Position numbers and translations under genes: made by a program. From positions 1 through 64,000 of the forward strand of contig CAJTER010000023.1 of the NCBI GenBank assembly GCA_910575405.1: 64,000 nucleotides of DNA. The letters run 5' to 3'. The stretch comes from Clostridia bacterium. Lineage in GTDB: Bacteria; Bacillota; Clostridia; Peptostreptococcales; Anaerovoracaceae. The first letter of the stretch is position 1, and each line of letters opens with the position of its first letter. The notes under the pieces are model-generated. The model was not told where the DNA came from. It saw nothing but the letters and a program-made list of their open reading frames with translations, and made no database searches. Below are positions 8,803 through 16,856 of the stretch, piece after piece.

Positions 8803-8966
8803 GCTTGCTCCCCTTTTCCTTGTAAAGTCACGGTTGTAACGGTTTTTCTATTCTGTATTGCATCAAATTCATGACATTCTGTGTCACTATTATACGATAA
8901 AACCCGGATGGGGGCAAGGGGCGGGCGGGATTTGCCGGCACTAGCATAGCCTGAGCGACCTTTATC

Positions 8967-8990
8967 GCCAAATTACCGAAAAATTTTGTA
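8967..8990. repeat. Solo copy of the 23-bp GCCAAATTACCGAAAA repeat
   Basis: GCCAAATTACCGAAAAAT occurs here once, and in three phased copies at 14934-14996. The two sites flank the 9-15 kb catabolic cluster. Function unknown. Confidence 0.5.
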
Positions 8991-9067
8991 TTTCTTAAAT
9001 GAAGCGGATAAATATGTTGTTCCTGTCGCTTGTCTGAAAGACTGAAAACTGACCGGCTGCAGGAGAT

Positions 9068-10396
9068 TCAATCTTCAAAAATGGATCCGCCTGTGCAGAG
9101 CCTCCTGATGGCCTCCGCGTAAATATCCCGCAGCTTGAGAAGATCCTCCACCAGAATGTATTCGTTCTTTTTGTGTTCCGTCGCTTCCCGGCCCGGAAAC
9201 AGGGGGCCGAAGGCGATGATATTGTCCATGGCTCTAGCGTAGGTTCCGCCGCCCATGGTCAGGGGTTCGCTGTTATCTCCCGTTTTTTCCCGGTACACGG
9301 CAAGGAGCGTTGCTGCCAGGGGGCTGTCACAGGAGGAAAATACAGGCTTTAAATAATCAATATGTTCTATGGAGAGGCCGTATTCCTCAGCAGCGGCTTT
9401 CAGCTTGTCCAGGACTGGCTGCTTACCGATTGTGACCGGGCAGCGGATATCCACAGAAAGGGATGCTTTCTGTGCGTCCGCGCGGATCTTTCCCGCATTG
9501 AAGGTCAGCCTGCCGCTTTCCTCGTCCTCAAAGTCGCAGCCAAGCCTTTGGCCATGAAGATCCTGGCCGATTTTTTCCTCATAAAATTGGATAAAGCGCT
9601 TCATTTCCTGGGAAATCGCCAGCTGATCCATCTGTCCGTAGAGCCTATTCATTGTCTTGGAAATGGCGTTTTTCCCTTCCCATGGGACGCTGGCATGAGC
9701 TGCTGTGCCCTGCTCGTCGGCAAGGGGAGAGGTCTGGCCCTCCATCCAGGCTCTGCAGGTATCGGGAACTGCGTTGGAAGCTTCGCCCCCTGTTATGTTC
9801 AGCTTGTTTTCCTGCTGAAATTCCATTACAAAGTCCAGCTGCAGGATCCCCATTTCCGCATACACCAGCGGGAAGTCCGCGTCCGGCGTAAAGCCCATGG
9901 CAGGGCACTCTTCTCTGGCCGTATAGTAGTCCATATCTTCCCAGTCGCATTCTTCGTCTGTGCCGAAAATGATACGGACTCTTTTTGGAAAATCAAAGCC
10001 TTCATCCATCAGGCTTTTTATCGCGTGTATGACTGCTGCGGCAGGGCCCTTGTCGTCAACCGCGCCCCTTCCATACAGTTTTCCATCGTGGATCTCGCCT
10101 CCATAAGGAGGGTAGTCCCATCCGCTTCCCTCCGGGACAACGTCTAGGTGGCAGAGAATGCCGATCATTTCATCGCCGCCGCCCACTTCCGCATAGCCGG
10201 CATAGCCATCGCAATTTTTTGTTCTCATTCCCATGGATTCACAACGGGAAAGCGTGTATTCGAGGGCCTCGGCGATACCCCTTCCAAAGGGACGGCCCGG
10301 AGAGGGCACATAGCTGCCCTCTCCATCATGTTTCACGCTTTTTATGTTTATGAGCTTTTGCAGAGTTTCGATGCACTCGGTTTCGTATTTGTTCAT
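9068..10396 (-). CDS. M20-family dipeptidase, PepV/Sapep-like
   Basis: A 442-aa di-zinc peptidase of the M20 family. CHLDVVPEG (His83, Asp85) and GRGAVDDKGP (Asp114/115) bind metal. TDEECDW (about 146-152) carries the catalytic Glu pair. The length and the dimerisation/lid insertion between the two halves of the catalytic domain fit PepV-type Xaa-His dipeptidases better than short aminoacylases. It is predicted cytoplasmic. It is the last gene of a leftward cluster with the racemase, DUF917 protein and NCS1 permease, and lies 14 bp after the racemase. In that context it could hydrolyse an amide or N-carbamoyl intermediate rather than a dipeptide, but this is inference. The ribosome site is AATAGGAGGCAAGC. 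Confidence 0.85.
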   Translation of the reverse strand: MNKYETECIETLQKLINIKSVKHDGEGSYVPSPGRPFGRGIAEALEYTLSRCESMGMRTKNCDGYAGYAEVGGGDEMIGILCHLDVVPEGSGWDYPPYGGEIHDGKLYGRGAVDDKGPAAAVIHAIKSLMDEGFDFPKRVRIIFGTDEECDWEDMDYYTAREECPAMGFTPDADFPLVYAEMGILQLDFVMEFQQENKLNITGGEASNAVPDTCRAWMEGQTSPLADEQGTAAHASVPWEGKNAISKTMNRLYGQMDQLAISQEMKRFIQFYEEKIGQDLHGQRLGCDFEDEESGRLTFNAGKIRADAQKASLSVDIRCPVTIGKQPVLDKLKAAAEEYGLSIEHIDYLKPVFSSCDSPLAATLLAVYREKTGDNSEPLTMGGGTYARAMDNIIAFGPLFPGREATEHKKNEYILVEDLLKLRDIYAEAIRRLCTGGSIFED

Positions 10397-10410
10397 GCTT
10401 GCCTCCTATT

Positions 10411-11127
10411 TTATGAAAAATATTGCCGGAAATCAATTGCTGTGCTTTTGATCCTGTTGGAATCGCCCATTTCGATAACCAGCTCCAGCATTTTCATTCC
10501 CACTTTCATAGGTTCTATCAGCTGAATATGGCAGCCCTTGCTTTTCAGTTCCTCCCTTACACCGTCCGCTACAGAGTTCATACCAGTACAGCCCAGCACT
10601 GCCGCATAAATGCCTTCCTCTTCAAACTCCGCGCAGCTGGCTGTTATTCGTTCTACAAGGGTATCATGATCCAGATCGAGAACCGTCATGTTTACCATTT
10701 TAATACTGCTTATCAGCTGGGTCAACCCATGTTCCGCAGCCTTTCGCTCTTCACAGCGGATGCCGTAGGGATCGGTTGAGATTACACCAATTTTTTCGCT
10801 TATTGTCGCTGCGTAATGCATGGCCGGCACATAGGGACCCATTACCGGAATCCTCGATATTTCGCGGGCCGCTAATACTCCCGGGTCATCAAAGCAGTTG
10901 ATAAAGATACCGTCGTAGTTTTTATCCTGTATTTCAAAGACCTTTTCAACAATGTGGGCGCCGTTGATGATATCCTGGGTCACGGTTTCAACGGAAGGAA
11001 AGCCGGCTGATATCCTTTCAAACTCAAATTCCGTATCCTGCCTCAGATGCTTTTTCAGATAAGCGGCATCCTGTTTCAAATATTCTTTCCTTACTCCAAC
11101 AACCGGATCGATAATTGCGATTTTCAT
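10411..11127 (-). CDS. Asp/Glu/hydantoin racemase family protein
   Basis: This 238-aa protein belongs to the two-cysteine racemase fold. Cys78 in FINCFDDPG and Cys180 in VLGCTGM are the expected acid-base pair that abstracts and returns the alpha-proton without a cofactor. The DPG motif after the first Cys and the length suggest the hydantoin/allantoin racemase branch rather than glutamate racemase. It lies between the DUF917 gene (13 bp upstream) and the M20 peptidase gene (14 bp downstream) in one leftward operon with an NCS1 permease, so racemisation of an imported cyclic ureide or its product is plausible. No hydantoinase is in the window, so the substrate is not settled. Confidence 0.8.
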   Translation of the reverse strand: MKIAIIDPVVGVRKEYLKQDAAYLKKHLRQDTEFEFERISAGFPSVETVTQDIINGAHIVEKVFEIQDKNYDGIFINCFDDPGVLAAREISRIPVMGPYVPAMHYAATISEKIGVISTDPYGIRCEERKAAEHGLTQLISSIKMVNMTVLDLDHDTLVERITASCAEFEEEGIYAAVLGCTGMNSVADGVREELKSKGCHIQLIEPMKVGMKMLELVIEMGDSNRIKSTAIDFRQYFS

Positions 11128-11139
11128 TCGTTTTTCCTC

Positions 11140-12240
11140 CTATTTTTCTGAAAAGGGAATATAGTCCACATCATAGCCAAAGCTTTTCGGCCCGAAGACT
11201 TCCAGGCCTCTTTTCGTTGTCCACTGCTGCGGAGCCGGAAGGGCGAAAACCACCAGCCCCTGCCCTTCCTCGTAAAACGGGTTTGTCACCGGTACGCCAT
11301 GGGTGTTCAGGACGCAGATCAGATCGGGGACCGTCACATCGACGTTCCCGTCTCTGTAGGAAATGATGTGTTCGTTTTGGAACGAGACTTTGTATTCATG
11401 TCCCTGGAAATCGCCGGTTCCCTCCAGTGTGACGTCGCCTACTGGAAAGCCGTCAACCGTATCCCATGAAAAGGCTTTTACGTCTCCTCTGAACAGGATC
11501 TTCCCTCCTGCTGCTTTTGTAATAGCTTTTGCTGGATCCCCCCCCTGTTCATTGGCTTCTCTCAGGGCCTTCCCCACATTCAGGGCCTGGGTCAAAGTAG
11601 CGGGGATTACACTTTTTTTGAGGGTCTTTCCGTCTGCCGGGTGATCCGTAACGCCGATCATGTTTTTGCTCACGCAGGCCATGGCCCGGACCAGCTTTTC
11701 CGCTCTGAAATCGTCTACTACGTGGTTCAGAACTGCCGTATCGCCAAAAGGTGTGGCAACTGCCATTGGCTGAATCGGAACATCGTTAATGTAAAAGGTG
11801 CTGTGCTGAAGCTCGGGCACGGATCGGCCGGAAGGATCCGCGTCAATGATGGGTTTTCCCATGAGAGCCGCCACATGAAGGGCATCCGCCGTGTTTTCCC
11901 CGCCTAATTCAGTAGCGATGACACCGTAAAAGGGTTTTCCAAAATACTCTTCCAGAATCTGAAACGAACGAACCGCTTCCGTCACATCCATCTCCGGCAG
12001 TCCTGCATATTCCTGTTCTTCCGCTTCAGTCATAGGCGATATGGATCCGCATACATAGGGGCAGGCCACCATTTCTTCATCCGGCACCTCCTCCAGACTG
12101 GAAAGAATAAATTCCCGGCCCGCTTTAAAGTCCTCTTCCATGATACTCAGACCGCCTTCCAGACTTCCGCCACCGCCTGTGCCCAGGACCGTGCATCCGT
12201 ATATGATATCGATTATTTCCTGCTTGGTAAGTTTTCTCAT
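11140..12240 (-). CDS. DUF917 (S-methyl-thiohydantoin desulfurase-like) protein
   Basis: A 366-aa protein with the DUF917 N-terminal signature GCTVLGTGGGGSLEGG (about 15-30), then VACPYVCGSISP. Family members are often linked to hydantoin-type metabolism and to purine or cytosine-type permeases, and some databases call the domain S-methyl thiohydantoin desulfurase. Biochemistry for most members is lacking. The gene lies 15 bp after the permease and 13 bp before the racemase. It probably acts in the cytoplasm on the compound imported by the NCS1 permease. There is no signal peptide and the length is typical. Confidence 0.82.
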   Translation of the reverse strand: MRKLTKQEIIDIIYGCTVLGTGGGGSLEGGLSIMEEDFKAGREFILSSLEEVPDEEMVACPYVCGSISPMTEAEEQEYAGLPEMDVTEAVRSFQILEEYFGKPFYGVIATELGGENTADALHVAALMGKPIIDADPSGRSVPELQHSTFYINDVPIQPMAVATPFGDTAVLNHVVDDFRAEKLVRAMACVSKNMIGVTDHPADGKTLKKSVIPATLTQALNVGKALREANEQGGDPAKAITKAAGGKILFRGDVKAFSWDTVDGFPVGDVTLEGTGDFQGHEYKVSFQNEHIISYRDGNVDVTVPDLICVLNTHGVPVTNPFYEEGQGLVVFALPAPQQWTTKRGLEVFGPKSFGYDVDYIPFSEK

Positions 12241-12254
12241 TTTTCTTCTCCTTA

Positions 12255-13559
12255 TTACTCTTTCGATATATTGATTTCCGCAAGTGAAACCGTTTGTGGC
12301 TGAGGCATCACTTTTCTGACTACGATAGTCACAATAGCCGAAATAATGATGCTGTTTACGCTTACTACGCCGAATGGGATCAAGAGACCTCCTGCCACGC
12401 CTGCGGCAAGCGCGATTATTCCCGGCCAGTTGACGCCTTTTGTCGGGCTCCAGTTTTCCGACTTTCCCCTGCCTAGGAGGAAGTAATCCACCAGCATTAC
12501 ACCGGCAAAGGGGGCAATTACGACACCCAGGTAGGTCAGGAACTGTTCAAAGTAGTAGATGATTTCAAAGGTACCCACGACAGTCCCGATGATTCCGCTG
12601 ATCAAGGTTACCTTCATCCGATGTTTATCGCTGCATCTGAATACTTTGATCAAGCCAAGCCCAGCCGAATAGGCATTGGATGAATTGGCAGGCCATGTGG
12701 AAAGGATCAAGCTGAGAAGTCCCAGTACGGGGATCCCCAGACCTATAAATATAACGGTCAAATCTTCCGATCCCGCTGCTATGGCAAAGACGGCTCCCGC
12801 CCACAGTAGAATTACACCAACCGGCAGAATTCCAATGAATGAGGCCTTGAATACATCCTCCCTTGTTCTCTGATATCTCGTATAATCGGCCGAAAGGACA
12901 GCACCTATGATGAAGCCGCCGATTACCATATCAAGCCCGGAAATGATAGTCACGTTGTCAGAAGCCGGAACAAACTGCTTCAGTGTATCCAATCCTTCTC
13001 CCGATAATACGATGAACAAGCCTGCGACTGTAACTACGCACATGATGGGAACCGCTATCATATTCACATATTTGAGAGCGTTAAAGCCGATTACTGCTGT
13101 GGCAAACATCACGATCCCCCAGAGGATAATGGATACCTTAACTGGAATGTCGATTCCAAAGCATTCTGCCATCAGGCCGGAGAACGCCGCCCCGCAGATA
13201 TTAGTGTTGATGGCAAACCAGCCGATGCAGCTTATAGAATCAGCAATCGAAACAATAAACTGACTGCCCCGATCCCCAAAGGACTGAGTCGCTGCTACAA
13301 TGGACGGGACTCCCAGATCCGAACCCATGATCCCCTGCGCCCAGCATATGATCACAACTATCAGATATCCGATGAACCCCGTTACAATAATTTGTGTTAA
13401 GGTCAGTCCATCGATCATGAGACTTCCCGTCCACAGGCTTGTAGCGGAAACCATGAACCCCGCCTGAATCAGGGTAACGGATATCCAGTGCTGCCGCTCG
13501 CCGGGCGGTACTGGGCTTAATGCAATACGCTCAACTGCTGACGCTTTCTTTTCCGTCAT
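12255..13559 (-). CDS. NCS1-family nucleobase/hydantoin permease (CodB-like)
   Basis: A 434-aa integral membrane protein with about 12 hydrophobic helices. The N-terminal PPGERQHWISVTLIQAGF is typical of the cytosine-permease branch of NCS1. Family members import cytosine, allantoin, hydantoins, thiamine or related rings with H+ or Na+. It is the first gene of the leftward operon with the DUF917 protein, racemase and peptidase, and is divergent from a PucR-type regulator. I infer that it imports the compound the operon degrades and that the regulator senses it. The exact substrate cannot be read from sequence alone. Confidence 0.87.
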   Translation of the reverse strand: MTEKKASAVERIALSPVPPGERQHWISVTLIQAGFMVSATSLWTGSLMIDGLTLTQIIVTGFIGYLIVVIICWAQGIMGSDLGVPSIVAATQSFGDRGSQFIVSIADSISCIGWFAINTNICGAAFSGLMAECFGIDIPVKVSIILWGIVMFATAVIGFNALKYVNMIAVPIMCVVTVAGLFIVLSGEGLDTLKQFVPASDNVTIISGLDMVIGGFIIGAVLSADYTRYQRTREDVFKASFIGILPVGVILLWAGAVFAIAAGSEDLTVIFIGLGIPVLGLLSLILSTWPANSSNAYSAGLGLIKVFRCSDKHRMKVTLISGIIGTVVGTFEIIYYFEQFLTYLGVVIAPFAGVMLVDYFLLGRGKSENWSPTKGVNWPGIIALAAGVAGGLLIPFGVVSVNSIIISAIVTIVVRKVMPQPQTVSLAEINISKE

Positions 13560-13751
13560 GTTTAACCTCTATTCTTTTTAATTTTTCAAAAACTAACGAA
13601 TTTTTCTACTCTTTTATTTTAAAACATGGCGGCTCCGTCTTTCCTCATGATAACCGAAAAAATACATGCTCATTTTTGTAGAAATCACGAAAAAATGCAC
13701 CGGTTTGCTGCAAAACGTGATAAAATATACAAATATGAAAGGAGTTTTCCC

Positions 13752-14915
13752 ATGGCAGTAACGATTTCAATGATTCTTTCCCTTCCTTCATTCAGAGATG
13801 CGGTTGTGCTGACGGGCTTTGATTACCTGGACAATATCGTGACCCAGGTTTCAACTGCGGACGCACCCATTACAGATGCAGATTATGCTATCTCCAAACC
13901 CGGGGATTTTTATCTTTCGGGGTTTTACTTTGGCGGCCACAGCGTGGAAAGTATGATCCAGTATCTCAACCCAATGGCAGCTACACATTCCAGCGGCGTC
14001 TGCATTTTGGACGAATACGTCAGCGGGCTTCCGGAAGAAGTTCTCCGCTATTGCAACGATCACAGGCTGCCCATTATCCTCAACAGTGCAAAGGTTCCCT
14101 ATGCCCAGGTGATACGGGAGATCATGGAGCTGATTATTGCCGACGGTCAAAACATGCTCCTTGAAAGCGAATTTGCCTCCATTGCCGCTGATACCATCGA
14201 CGAAAAACGAAAGCTGGCGATTCTCAAAAACCTCAACCCCCATTTTCAGGCCAATCTTTCGGCCTTTTACATTTATTTCAAGGAAGGAAGCCCTGCGGAT
14301 CATGCGCTCTATGAGTTTTTCAACAAGGATATCCTCTGCTCAGCCCTTTACTTTCAAAACGGACTGATCGGCCTTGTTTCCTACGGTGATGCTCCTGAAC
14401 CAGCAAGCTCCCGCATCGCTTATTACGCAGGCAGCCTCCCTTCAAGCGATCGCATACTCGGCATGGGTCTCAGCGAGCCCTTTATCAAGCTCCATAACAT
14501 ATCAAAAGCCCTGAATCAGGCAATTCTGGCGGCAAAAGTATCTCTCAAGCGGCAAAAAGGGACGTTGATTAAATATGAAGAACTGGGCGTTATGAAGCTG
14601 CTCATGCTTTTGTCGGATCACGCGGAGCTGGAGGAATTTTATGAAGATATTATTTTAAGTATAAAGGATTACGATGCCAAAAACAACTCCCAGCTCTATG
14701 AAACCATGTGCGCCTATATCAAGTGCCATTATCAGTACCGGGAAACGGCAAAATCCATGTTTATCCATGAAAATACGGTCCGATACCGCATCGGAAAGGC
14801 CAAGGAGATGATAGAGAAGAAAGCTCCGGACGATGATTTCCGGGAAACCTTTTCCATTGCTCTCAAGTGCCAGGATATCCTCAGCATTTATTCTGGGGAG
14901 AGGTTTGATGTGTGA
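13752..14915 (+). CDS. PucR-family transcriptional regulator
   Basis: A 387-aa regulator. The N-terminal PucR domain (about 1-125) starts MAVTISMILSLPSF. A middle GGDEF-like domain follows. The C-terminal HTH_30 (about 325-375) includes YRETAKSMFIHENTVRYRIGKAKE. PucR proteins control purine or ureide catabolism in Bacillus and related genes elsewhere. The start at 13752 follows GAAAGGAGTTTTCCC. The longer reading frame from 13626 has an atypical Lys/His-rich leader and no ribosome site. It is divergent from the NCS1-DUF917-racemase-peptidase operon and is its likely regulator. The shared upstream region contains a spaced dyad, ATCACG (about 13683) and CGTGAT (about 13717), that could be the operator. 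Confidence 0.86.
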   Translation: MAVTISMILSLPSFRDAVVLTGFDYLDNIVTQVSTADAPITDADYAISKPGDFYLSGFYFGGHSVESMIQYLNPMAATHSSGVCILDEYVSGLPEEVLRYCNDHRLPIILNSAKVPYAQVIREIMELIIADGQNMLLESEFASIAADTIDEKRKLAILKNLNPHFQANLSAFYIYFKEGSPADHALYEFFNKDILCSALYFQNGLIGLVSYGDAPEPASSRIAYYAGSLPSSDRILGMGLSEPFIKLHNISKALNQAILAAKVSLKRQKGTLIKYEELGVMKLLMLLSDHAELEEFYEDIILSIKDYDAKNNSQLYETMCAYIKCHYQYRETAKSMFIHENTVRYRIGKAKEMIEKKAPDDDFRETFSIALKCQDILSIYSGERFDV

Positions 14916-14933
14916 GGCCGGTCGGCCCTTATT

Positions 14934-14996
14934 GCCAAATCAATGAAAAATTTTAAGCCAAATTACCGAAAAATAATTTGCCAAATTGCCGAAAAC
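14934..14996. repeat. Three tandem 23-bp units
   Basis: GCCAAAT...GAAAAA starts at 14934, 14957 and 14980, an exact 23-bp period. The middle unit (GCCAAATTACCGAAAAAT) is identical to the solo copy at 8967. The first unit is the most diverged. It lies just after the PucR stop codon. Confidence 0.7.
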
Positions 14997-15018
14997 AACG
15001 CATGGCTTTTCAATACAA

Positions 15019-15054
15019 AACCGGAGCGAAGCTGTTTTCTCTCCCCTCCGGTCT
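15019..15054 (+). terminator. Terminator of the PucR gene
   Basis: AACCGGAG and CTCCGGTCTTT form a stem with a roughly 19-nt loop and a short T-run. It follows the tandem repeats downstream of the regulator. Confidence 0.5.
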
Positions 15055-15241
15055 TTATGAGCAGCAAAGCAGGCTGCATTTACATTGTCCGATATTAAAT
15101 TGTACTTAGAGCCTGCTATTTAACTATGGTACTCATTTAAAACCTTGAAAGTATCGCACTTACAGGCATTGTATGGTGGAATAGAAATGCATGAAAAACC
15201 TTGAAAAAAGCCAAAAGCCCTTGCACCTAAAGGAGCATCCT

Positions 15242-15601
15242 ATGTATATCAAAGAGCAATTTCACCAATTCAGCCTGTCGGATTTCAATCAGCCAATCGG
15301 ATTCAAGATGAATCCGGAAAACCGCTGGATCCAAAAAGCAGCTGCCATTCCGTGGCCTGCCATAGAAGACCGTTATGCCGAACTCTTTCCCAGCGGCACG
15401 GGTATGCCGGCTAAGCCTTTGCAAATGGCACTCGGCTCCCTGCTCATCCAGAAGCAATACGACTATTCGGATCGGGAGCTGGTTGAGCAGCTTACGGAGA
15501 ATCCGTACTACCAGTATTTCATTGGTCTTCCCGGATATCAGCCGGAGCCACCGTTTGTACCGTCGCTGGTGGAATTTCGAAAGCGTAAATTCCCAAAGTA
15601 A
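15242..15601 (+). pseudogene. Transposase N-terminal fragment (IS1182/DUF772-type)
   Basis: This encodes about 119 residues of a DUF772-type transposase, starting MYIKEQFHQFSLSDFNQPIGF behind AAAGGAGCATCCT. It includes the characteristic LQMALGSLLIQKQYDYSDRELVEQLTENPYYQYFIGL and LVEFRKR. Complete IS1182-like proteins are about 450-500 aa. The frame ends at FRKRKFPK exactly where the 17-bp inverted repeat of a small inserted element begins (15585). The catalytic DDE part is not found on the far side of that insertion, so the gene is dead. Confidence 0.8.
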
Positions 15602-15941
15602 ATTCTAGTGGCACCGGAAGTTGCGTTTAGTCTGAGAAAGAATTTTGCCCGTTTTTTCTAAAGGGTAGTTTGATATACCGGAACGATTATTCCACGGTGC
15701 CCTTGACAACGAGCCTCCGGCAGCATGGGTTTATGACGTGAGCGGATGGGCCCTGACAGGGGCCTCTCCATCATAGCAAATAGCTTACCATACTACCGCT
15801 CATTGTCAGGGGCCTTTCGCGGCATAAGTCGTTCCTGTAAGCTTCCTATCGTGAAGTTTCCCAGATTAAATTCTACCAGAAAACCGTCTCAGACTAAATT
15901 CTACTGCAAATTCCAGTCTGGAAGTTACTTTGGGAATTTAC
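15585..15941. mobile_element. MITE-like element with 17-bp perfect terminal inverted repeats
   Basis: GTAAATTCCCAAAGTAA (15585-15601) is matched exactly in reverse complement at 15925-15941. A second inner pair, TTTAGTCTGAGA (15626-15637) and its reverse complement (15887-15898), gives multiple terminal repeats as seen in IS21-type elements. The 357-bp interior has no ORF. It interrupts the transposase fragment. I infer a non-autonomous deletion derivative of a larger IS. No obvious target-site duplication is visible. Confidence 0.7.
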
Positions 15942-15978
15942 ACAGCTTGTAAATATATGTAATTCACAAAAATAACGG

Positions 15979-16007
15979 TTGAAAATCCCTGAATCGTATG
16001 CTATCAT
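15979..16007 (+). promoter_or_regulatory. Promoter of the antitoxin RNA (locus 1)
   Basis: TTGAAA (15979-15984), a 17-bp spacer and TATCAT (16002-16007). It fires toward the toxin gene and should start RNA near 16014. Confidence 0.65.
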
Positions 16008-16013
16008 ATATAG

Positions 16014-16111
16014 AAAGAGTACCCACTCCAAAGGTGGATGCTCCCGAGTTAAGTGATTGTCCTTACGGACACCGCCTATCCCGTGTAGCAGGCAGGATAG
16101 GCATTTTTTTA
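16014..16111 (+). ncRNA. Putative type I antitoxin RNA (RNAII-like), locus 1
   Basis: A roughly 98-nt predicted RNA with three stems: CCACTCCAAAGGTGG (about 16023-16037), GTCCTTACGGAC (about 16059-16070), and the terminator GCCTATCC...GGATAGGC followed by seven T (16074-16110). It has a good promoter, no ORF, and converges on the holin-like toxin gene at 16149-16292. Its 5' module (AGTACCCA, hairpin, CTCNCGAG) resembles in sense the start of the toxin mRNA (about 16366-16398 on -). The overlap at the shared terminator gives the antisense contact, as in par/fst-like type I systems. Confidence 0.65.
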
Positions 16112-16148
16112 TTATGTAGGAAATATCGTTTACGATATTGACGGAATA

Positions 16149-16292
16149 TCAACAAAGCCTACCTCTGCAAGAGAATCGGCGAAGCCGACTTTGTTCTTTC
16201 TTCTTACTGTTTCTCTGATCGAGAAAGGTCAGAAACGCGATGGTCAAACTGCTTGCAGAAATCAGCATGCTGATTATCCCCATGAATATCAT
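16149..16292 (-). CDS. Holin-like type I toxin, 47 aa
   Basis: A 47-aa peptide beginning MIFMGIISMLISASSLTIAF. A single hydrophobic helix is followed by LTFLDQRNSKKK and a basic, Cys-containing tail. This is the layout of the short putative holin-like toxins of Firmicutes, thought to insert into the membrane. The strong ribosome site (GGGAGGTG, 16319-16326) serves a 7-codon leader (MGLRILL) whose stop overlaps the toxin ATG (ATGA), suggesting translational coupling. An in-frame ATG at 16283 is an alternative start. Its promoter is at 16419-16447 and the transcript runs into the antitoxin RNA from the other side. Confidence 0.65.
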   Translation of the reverse strand: MIFMGIISMLISASSLTIAFLTFLDQRNSKKKEQSRLRRFSCRGRLC

Positions 16293-16418
16293 AATAATAT
16301 CCGCAGCCCCATATTACGCACCTCCCTTCCTATGTAGGCCCGATTCCTCAGGCTTCAAGGCTCGCGAGAATGCCACCCTGTCAATGGGTACTTTCCTAAT
16401 GGCTGTTGCCGTATGTCT

Positions 16419-16447
16419 ATCATATCATTTATAATATGAAATTTCAA
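16419..16447 (-). promoter_or_regulatory. Promoter of the holin-like toxin mRNA
   Basis: On the minus strand: TTGAAA (16447-16442), a 17-bp spacer and TATGAT (16424-16419). It predicts a leader of about 120 nt before the toxin. The rest of the 16293-16598 gap holds no gene. Confidence 0.65.
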
Positions 16448-16562
16448 CTATTTTTGTTATTTTTTTACTTTTATTAGTTTGTCCCTGAGCTTGTCGATTC
16501 TAAAGGCCTCGACAATGCAGGGGCCGCCGCAACTTTCTCTGATCGATAAGATTTTTTTCACA

Positions 16563-16589
16563 GAAAAAGAGCGGTGGCAAAGCCCGCTC
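16563..16589 (-). terminator. Terminator of the 40-aa protein gene
   Basis: On the minus strand GAGCGG...CCGCTC is followed by TTTTTC. It lies 10 bp after the stop of the small gene at 16599-16721. Confidence 0.6.
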
Positions 16590-16598
16590 CCTTCTTCA

Positions 16599-16721
16599 TT
16601 AATCGTTATTATTTGGTTTTTTCCGCCCCTTTACTACTTTTATACACTCTATTATTTTATCACCACTGTAGCCTTCCGCTCTTAACCAGTCGCCCAGGTT
16701 TAAAATTTCCTTTGCTGTCAT
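16599..16721 (-). CDS. Small 40-aa protein
   Basis: A 40-aa peptide starting MTAKEILNLGDWLRAEGY, then SGDKIIECIKVVKGRKK and an Asn-rich end. The ATG at 16721 is 8 nt after GGAGG. An upstream ATG at 16727 is only 2 nt from it and less likely. A good -10 (TATAAT) lies on the minus strand near 16790, and a terminator follows directly, so it looks like a complete small transcription unit. LRAEGYSGDKI resembles LRAAGWSDKDI in the 45-aa protein at 7534-7671, which suggests a shared family. No membrane segment. Function unknown. Confidence 0.6.
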   Translation of the reverse strand: MTAKEILNLGDWLRAEGYSGDKIIECIKVVKGRKKPNNND

Positions 16722-16856
16722 TTTCATTACCTCCATCTGCTTTCTCCTGTCGTCCGCCAGACGCTTGTCCCCGGCGCTTCCTTGTGTCTCTATTATACAT
16801 CTTTTTAAGCGCTTGATAAAGCAATATCCGCAAACGAAGGGGGCAAACCGCCTATC

